This document shows, one piece after another, positions 59,405-64,000 of a stretch of 64,000 nucleotides of DNA. Position 1 is the first letter of the stretch. Every line of letters begins with the position of its first letter. The position numbers were made by a program, and so were the translations under genes. Source of the DNA: Prado023 sp963798745 (GTDB lineage Bacteria > Actinomycetota > Actinomycetes > S36-B12 > CAIYMF01); assembly GCA_963798745.1 (NCBI GenBank), contig CAWCUF010000001.1:186001-250000 (forward strand). Direction: 5' to 3'. A model generated the notes under the pieces. The model ran no database searches, had not been told where the DNA came from, and worked only from the letters and a program-made list of their open reading frames with translations.

Positions 59405-59704
59405 TGTCGCGCGCTGGTGCAGTGTTATCGAATCGTGACAACCAGCGGGGCGCCGACCTACACCGGGGCGGAGCCTGCGCGGCGTCGATGCCGACCTCCG
59501 GCCACAACCTGTCGAGTGCACGGCAGACGTCGCCGCGGTCCCAGCCCGGCTCGTCCCGCAGGGGATCCCAATCGGTGCGGAGCTCGGGTGCCACCCACGA
59601 AGCGCGGCACCAGCAGTGCGGGGAACGCGTGGGAGGGCGAGTCCCCGGCACTCGCCCCCACCCTGTATATGGGGTCAGACGGGCCAGGGTTGCATCGATC
59701 TACG
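59405..59704. other. 300-bp intergenic stretch without a recognisable gene
   Basis: Between the MalF-type gene and menD I see no gene. Near 59425-59443 the imperfect palindrome GTTATCGAATCGTGACAAC resembles sugar-responsive operators with a central CG and could govern the transporter. One minus-strand frame encodes a short stretch PELRTDWDPLRDEPGWD that looks protein-like but has no start or known domain. This interval probably holds the right junction of the inserted block. Confidence 0.4.
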
Positions 59705-61546
59705 TCACATTGTTGAGAGTCGGGCGTTCACGGTCTCACCGATCGCGCTGATCAGGTCGTTCTCCGCAGCCCGCACAGGCGTGTGCGCGACCACGACCTG
59801 GACTCCGCCGGCGGCCAGTGCGGCTCCCAGGGCCCGCTCCAGGGCGGGCTGATCGGCCACCCGAACAGCAGGCACGCCGGCTGCCTCGGACATGGCGACG
59901 AGGTCCCGGCGCAGGGGAGTTCCGAAGATTCGCTCGAAGGAGTCGGCGAACTGCGGGCGGCCCTGTTCGAGCTGGTGGAAGATCCCGCCGCCGTCGTTGT
60001 CGATGACCACGATGACCAGGTCCGGCGTCAGCTCGTCGGCACCGACCAGCAGGCCGTTGTGGTCGTGCAGGAACGCCAGGTCGCCAAGGAGTGCGACCGC
60101 CGGACCACCGCCGGAATCCTGATGGGCCAGGGCCGCACCCCATGCGGTCGAGACCAGCCCGTCGATGCCATTGGCGCCACGGTTGCCGATCACGCGCAGT
60201 CCGGTGCGCGCCGCGCCGAAAGCCTCGACCTGGCGGACGGGCCAGGATGCCGCGACCAGCAACAGGGCGTCCTCGGGCAGCGCGGACCACACCCGAGCGG
60301 CTACCGCCGACCCGCTGAGCGAGGTCTCCGGGTCGCCCAGCCTCCCCGACACCACCTCGGCAGCCGCCGCGTCGGCCGCCTGCCACCGCGCCAGCCAGGT
60401 CGGGTCGGGTGTGGCGTGCGCGGGCGGTAGCGGGATCCCGGCCAGCACCTGGTGGGCGGTCCGCTGCGGATCGCAGACCTCCCGCCCGGAGGTCGGCAAC
60501 TCGATCGCCACGTGCCGCGCGGCGCTGCGCACGAGCGCCATCGTGGGGCGGGACAGCCCCCACTGACCCACGGTCACGACCAGGTCCGGCGGCTGCGCGG
60601 TGAGGAAGTCAGCACTGCCCAGGACCAGCACCCCGTGGGCCAGGGCGGTGGGCGCCGCGTGCAGGTTGGCCGACGGCTCGCCGATGATCGGCCAGCCGCA
60701 TGCGCTCGCCCACTCGGCGAGCCACTGATGATGCCCGCGCAGGGACGTGCACGGCAGGTCCCCGACCAGCAGGATCCCGCGCGCCGGCAGGTCGCCGAGC
60801 ACCTCGGCGGCGTCGCGGTGGTCACAGCCGGCCAGCGGTGGCAGCCGCGGGCGCGGCGGGGAGGAGGCGCCCGGCCTCTGGGGGGCTGGCTCGGCGCCGT
60901 CACCCGAACCCGCCGGGGCTTCGGCGTCGGGGACCAGTGGTGCCCGGAACCCCACGTTCAGGTGCACCGGACCGGCATGGGCCATCGAGGCGCCGGCCCC
61001 CGCGTTGCGCGCGCCCGAGGTGAGCACCCCCGCGTGGCCCGGCACACCGACGGCCGCGCGGATGGCCATGCCCACGCTGGCCCGCGCAGCCCGCTCGGCC
61101 GCCGCGGCCTCCTCGCCCTCGGGGCGGCGCGCCTGGGCCAGGTCGGTCGCGAACCGGACCATCCCGGCGAAGAAGCCCACCTGGTCGATCGTCTGCGGCG
61201 CCCCGACCCCGCGCGCCTCCGCGGGGCGATCCGCCGTGAGTGCCACCAGCGGGACGGCGCTGTAGGAGGCCTCCACGACCGCGGGGGTGAGGTTGGCCAC
61301 GGCGGTGCCCGACGTGCAGGCCACCACGACCGGTCGGCCCGACACCTTGGCCAGGCCGAGGGCGAGGAAGCCGGCACTGCGCTCGTCGACGCGCACATGC
61401 AGCCGGAGCCGGCCGAGTTCGGCGAGGCGCAGCGCCTCGAACGCCAGCGGCGCCGAGCGTGAGCCGGGTGCGAGCACGACCTCGCGCACGCCCTGGTGCA
61501 CCAGCTCGTCGAGAAGTGCGCGGGCCAGGGCGGTGGCCGGGTTCAT
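59705..61546 (-). CDS. menD: SEPHCHC synthase (2-succinyl-5-enolpyruvyl-6-hydroxy-3-cyclohexene-1-carboxylate synthase)
   Basis: 613 residues, thiamine-diphosphate enzyme. The N-terminal domain has VVLAPGSRSAPLAFEA, VDERSAGFLALGLAKVSGRP, CTSGTAVANLTPAVVEA and LTADRPAEARGVGAPQTIDQ; the C-terminal ThDP motif is LLGDLAFLHDHNGLL with VIDNDGGGIFHQL. It condenses isochorismate with 2-oxoglutarate. The ATG at 61546 lies 13 bp past the menC stop on the same strand. A Pro/Ala-rich insert lies near residue 235. A diverged fragment of a menD 3' end lies at 53539-53670. Confidence 0.95.
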   Translation of the reverse strand: MNPATALARALLDELVHQGVREVVLAPGSRSAPLAFEALRLAELGRLRLHVRVDERSAGFLALGLAKVSGRPVVVACTSGTAVANLTPAVVEASYSAVPLVALTADRPAEARGVGAPQTIDQVGFFAGMVRFATDLAQARRPEGEEAAAAERAARASVGMAIRAAVGVPGHAGVLTSGARNAGAGASMAHAGPVHLNVGFRAPLVPDAEAPAGSGDGAEPAPQRPGASSPPRPRLPPLAGCDHRDAAEVLGDLPARGILLVGDLPCTSLRGHHQWLAEWASACGWPIIGEPSANLHAAPTALAHGVLVLGSADFLTAQPPDLVVTVGQWGLSRPTMALVRSAARHVAIELPTSGREVCDPQRTAHQVLAGIPLPPAHATPDPTWLARWQAADAAAAEVVSGRLGDPETSLSGSAVAARVWSALPEDALLLVAASWPVRQVEAFGAARTGLRVIGNRGANGIDGLVSTAWGAALAHQDSGGGPAVALLGDLAFLHDHNGLLVGADELTPDLVIVVIDNDGGGIFHQLEQGRPQFADSFERIFGTPLRRDLVAMSEAAGVPAVRVADQPALERALGAALAAGGVQVVVAHTPVRAAENDLISAIGETVNARLSTM

Positions 61547-61559
61547 GGGTGGCGCGGCC

Positions 61560-62705
61560 TCAGACGACGGCCAGCAGCCGAGCGCAGCGCGCGAGTCGCT
61601 CGCGCCACCACATCGCACCCTCAGCGCCCAGCGCATCGGCAGCGCGGCCGAGGGCCTGCTCGTCGGGCAGCCGCCGGGTCGCGGTCATCTGTCCCGCGCG
61701 CGGGATCAGGGTCCCGGCGCTCACGTCGTCAGCCAGCAGCAGTCCCGTTCCGAGTCCACACGCGCCAGCCAGGTCGGGTACCGCGGCAGCCAGCGCCAAC
61801 CCCGCACCCAGCCCCACGGAGGTGTTCATCTCCCCGGAGACCACCACCGGCAGCCCGATCTCCTCGATCAGCGCCAGCGCGCGCGCCACCCCGCCCACCG
61901 GGGCGACCTTGACGATCAGCACGTCACCGGCCGAGCGCAGGGAGGCGGCCAGGTCATCGGCGTACAGGTCACGCGCTCGGCGCAGCCCCTCGTCGACGGC
62001 GATCCGCACGGCGACCTCGTCGTCGACCAGTCGGTAGCGCAGCTCGGCAAGTTCGGTGGTGGTGCGACACGGCTGCTCGAAGTAGTCGAGCACCGAGCCG
62101 AACTCCGCGGCGAACATCCGGGCCGCGCGGCGGGCCTGCGCGACGGTCCACGCGCCGTTGGCGTCCAGTCGGATCAACGGGTCGCGCACACCGGCCTCGG
62201 ACAGGGCCGCGCGCACCGTGGCCACCCGGGACAGGTCATCGGCCAGGGCCGCACCGGCCTCGGCCACCTTCACCTTGAACGTCGTGGCCCCGGTCTGGGC
62301 CACCGCGTCGGTGACGAACCCGGCGATGTCCTCGTGCGGCAGCGCCGGGACGATCACGTTGACCGGCACCGTGGCGCGCACCGGCTCGGGCCAACGGCCC
62401 CAGGCGGCCTCGACCGCCGCGGCCAGCCAGCGGGCTGCCTCCCAATCGTCGTACTCGGGGAACGGCGCCCATTCCGCCCAGCCCGAGGGGCCGGCGAACA
62501 GCAGTCCCTCGCGGTGCTCGGTGCCCCGGAACCGTCGGTTCAGCGGCACCCGGAACGGCACGGCGACCGACGCCAGTTGCGCCGGTGTCAGCTCGGGCAG
62601 TGGGAACCCGGCAGCACGTGGCCGGCTCGGCTGGGCCTGCGCCCCGCCGGCTTCCGCTGCGGCGGGCGGCACGGCCGTCGTCGGGTCTCCGGCCATGGCG
62701 CTCAC
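61560..62705 (-). CDS. menC: o-Succinylbenzoate synthase
   Basis: 381 residues, enolase superfamily. Catalytic and metal residues fit TTFKVKVAE (KxK lysines), LIRLDANGAW (Asp), DYFEQPC (Glu), AVDEGL (Asp) and VLIVKVAPVGG (Lys). It dehydrates SHCHC to o-succinylbenzoate. A GTG at 62705 overlaps the menB stop as GTGA and is preferred; an ATG at 62696 is possible. The first ~35 residues are Ala/Pro-rich. Confidence 0.93.
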   Translation of the reverse strand: MSAMAGDPTTAVPPAAAEAGGAQAQPSRPRAAGFPLPELTPAQLASVAVPFRVPLNRRFRGTEHREGLLFAGPSGWAEWAPFPEYDDWEAARWLAAAVEAAWGRWPEPVRATVPVNVIVPALPHEDIAGFVTDAVAQTGATTFKVKVAEAGAALADDLSRVATVRAALSEAGVRDPLIRLDANGAWTVAQARRAARMFAAEFGSVLDYFEQPCRTTTELAELRYRLVDDEVAVRIAVDEGLRRARDLYADDLAASLRSAGDVLIVKVAPVGGVARALALIEEIGLPVVVSGEMNTSVGLGAGLALAAAVPDLAGACGLGTGLLLADDVSAGTLIPRAGQMTATRRLPDEQALGRAADALGAEGAMWWRERLARCARLLAVV

Positions 62706-63625
62706 GGACGCTTCGGGAACTGGGCGAAGTCCGGGGTGCGCTTGCTGGTGTAGGCGTCGCGGCCCTCCTGGGCCTCCTCGGTCATGTAGAACAGCAGGGT
62801 GGCGTCGCCGGCGAGTTGCTGGATCCCGGCCAGGCCGTCGTCGGCGGCGTTCAGCGAGGCCTTGAGCATCCGCAGCGCCAGCGGGCTCATGGTGAGCATC
62901 TCGCGCGCCCACTGCATCGTCTCCTCCTCGAGCTCGGCCAGCGGAACCACCTGGTTGACCAGCCCCCACTCGTAGGCCTGCTCGGCGCCGTACTGACGGC
63001 AGAGGAACCAGACCTCGCGGGCGCGCTTCTGCCCGATCTGACGGGCCAGCAGGCCCGAACCGTAGCCACCGTCGAACGAGCCCACCTTGGGGCCGGTCTG
63101 GCCGTAGCGCGCGTTGTCGGCCGAGATTGTCAGGTCGCAGCAGATGTGCAGCACGTGCCCGCCGCCCATCGCGTAGCCGGCGACCATCGCGACCACCGGT
63201 TTGGGCAGCCGACGGATCTGCACCTGCAGGTCGAGCACGTTCAGGCGCCCGATCCCCTTGCCCGCGACCTCGTCGTCGCCGATGTAGCCGTCGTTGCCGC
63301 GGATCCGCTGGTCGCCGCCCGAGCAGAAGGCCCAGTCGCCCTGGCCGGTCAGGATGATCACGCCGACCCGGTCGTCGTCGCGCGCGAGGTTGAACGCGTC
63401 CTGCAACTCGAACAGGGTCTGCGGGCGGAACGCGTTGCGCACCTCGGGCCGGTTGATCGTGATCTTGGCCACGCCGTCGCCGGAGAGCTCGTAGCGGATG
63501 TCACTCCATTGGCCGACCGGCTCCCACTGCGCGCCGGGGCGGACCGTCGAGACGGCCGGGTCGGCGTACGCCGCGCTGTCCGCGGTGACGACGGGGATCG
63601 GGGGGTATCGGTCGCGAGAGTCCAC
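62702..63625 (-). CDS. menB: 1,4-Dihydroxy-2-naphthoyl-CoA synthase
   Basis: 307 residues, crotonase family. MenB marks are INRPEVRNAFRPQTLFELQ, CSGGDQRIRGNDGYIGDD, MVAGYAMGGGHVLHICCDL, GQTGPKVGSFDGGYGSGLLA and the C-terminal KRTPDFAQFPKRP. It closes the second ring of the naphthoquinone. A TACCCT box ends seven bases before the GTG at 63625 and no ribosome-binding site is present, so menB-menC-menD probably starts as a leaderless mRNA. Confidence 0.96.
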   Translation of the reverse strand: MDSRDRYPPIPVVTADSAAYADPAVSTVRPGAQWEPVGQWSDIRYELSGDGVAKITINRPEVRNAFRPQTLFELQDAFNLARDDDRVGVIILTGQGDWAFCSGGDQRIRGNDGYIGDDEVAGKGIGRLNVLDLQVQIRRLPKPVVAMVAGYAMGGGHVLHICCDLTISADNARYGQTGPKVGSFDGGYGSGLLARQIGQKRAREVWFLCRQYGAEQAYEWGLVNQVVPLAELEEETMQWAREMLTMSPLALRMLKASLNAADDGLAGIQQLAGDATLLFYMTEEAQEGRDAYTSKRTPDFAQFPKRP

Positions 63626-63632
63626 GATGGAC

Positions 63633-63638
63633 AGGGTA
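63633..63638 (-). promoter_or_regulatory. -10 element of the menBCD operon
   Basis: TACCCT on the minus strand lies seven bases before the menB GTG, the same hexamer as at yajQ. A leaderless transcript for the menB-menC-menD unit is likely. Confidence 0.5.
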
Positions 63639-63689
63639 GGGCACGCTCCGGCGCCCGGCCGGGAACCACCTCGGGGTGGCCACGGCTGG

Positions 63690-63842
63690 CTACCGGTCCG
63701 GGACGGGGGCGACCATGCGGTGCACCTGGGCGCCCTCGAGGAGGCGGGCGGGCTTGGAGGTTTCGGTCACGACCGGGCCGAGTCGTTCGTACAGGGCTCG
63801 CGCGCGCGAGTTGGTGACGTCGACGTCCAGCGCCAGCGCCGA
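63690..63842 (-). pseudogene. GNAT acetyltransferase, C-terminal remnant
   Basis: The last 50 codons (LALDVDVTNSRARALYERLG, then VVTETSKPARL and a stop) match the end of GNAT N-acetyltransferases, including the NxxAxxLYExxGF-type motif that caps the acetyl-CoA site. The acetyl-CoA pyrophosphate loop and everything N-terminal are missing upstream in all frames. The fragment lies between menB and tetR. Confidence 0.6.
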
Positions 63843-63918
63843 GCAACCCGCGCTGCGGGCGGCGCAGGACGGGCGTCGTGGGCACCCGGTCAGGATAGCC
63901 GGGGGCGACAATGGCCAC

Positions 63919-64000
63919 ATGACTGCGACCGAGGCATCCGGGGCGCGCCGCCGCGGTCCGCGAGCGGGTGGTACCGACACCCGGGCGGTGATCCTGGCCG
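63919..64000 (+). CDS. TetR-family transcriptional regulator, N-terminal fragment (runs off the window)
   Basis: 27 codons from the ATG at 63919 read MTATEASGARRRGPRAGG then TDTRAVILA, the start of a TetR DNA-binding domain (RGRPxGxxDTRxxILxAA). A GACAAT box ends six bases before the ATG and no ribosome-binding site is seen. It diverges from the menBCD operon, with only the GNAT remnant between, so its target is unknown. Confidence 0.65.
   Translation, partial: MTATEASGARRRGPRAGGTDTRAVILA

Noticed and set aside
59214..59651. Minus-strand frame upstream of the MalF-type permease as a separate gene
   Set aside because: It overlaps the permease N-terminus, has no ribosome-binding site and only one short protein-like stretch.

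Overview
This is a G+C-rich window with dense, mostly operonic genes, many GTG starts and several apparent leaderless promoters. It encodes menaquinone biosynthesis, a 14-gene complex I, KorAB, a WS/DGAT acyltransferase and an LAxTG-type surface anchor. Together these point to a free-living actinobacterium (Actinomycetota); I cannot name the genus. Pyruvate formate-lyase with its activase, a formate/nitrite-type channel and a 2-oxoacid:ferredoxin oxidoreductase suggest that it can also live with little oxygen.

Layout. 1-6.5 kb is a conserved translation neighbourhood on the minus strand: the start of secE at the left edge, tRNA-Trp, murB, rpmG, tRNA-Met, tRNA-Thr and tRNA-Tyr. Between them lie an aminotransferase, an FNT channel, a methyltransferase and an SDR. 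6.5-11.4 kb is accessory: YajQ, a HAD phosphatase, a three-gene operon of NuoB/NuoC/NuoI-like proteins with no NuoD, a wrecked MazF toxin, a wrecked alpha/beta hydrolase and a phospholipase D/cardiolipin synthase. 11.6-26 kb carries korAB, a universal stress protein, a CoA-transferase/racemase, a WS/DGAT, an Arr rifampin ADP-ribosyltransferase, a DUF5701-like gene, glpD, arfB, rarD, a polyprenyl synthase and a TrpB2-type synthase. 26.2-42 kb is one minus-strand operon, nuoA to nuoN in canonical order, followed by a menaquinone-reductase (MenJ/GGR-like) gene.

43.5-64 kb is a menaquinone locus (menG, menF on plus; menD, menC, menB on minus) split by accessory DNA. One block holds dinB, pflB-pflA, a CxxC membrane protein, a tail-collar protein and a surface protein that has lost its 5' end. 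A second block, about 53.2-59.7 kb, looks inserted. It starts with a remnant of a second menD 3' end and carries a kinase-like phosphotransferase, a GH65 disaccharide phosphorylase, a beta-phosphoglucomutase and a decaying sugar ABC transporter. The right edge holds a GNAT remnant and the first codons of a TetR regulator.

How it fits together. The polyprenyl synthase and the Men enzymes supply menaquinone and MenJ would saturate its tail. Complex I and GlpD feed electrons into it. KorAB and PflBA handle 2-oxoacids. Two nearly identical 16-bp palindromes of the CsoR/CstR type sit over the promoters of the CxxC membrane protein and of a single-domain rhodanese, which predicts a small sulfur- or copper-responsive regulon whose repressor lies outside the window. 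No CRISPR array, rRNA operon, transposase or integrase was seen.
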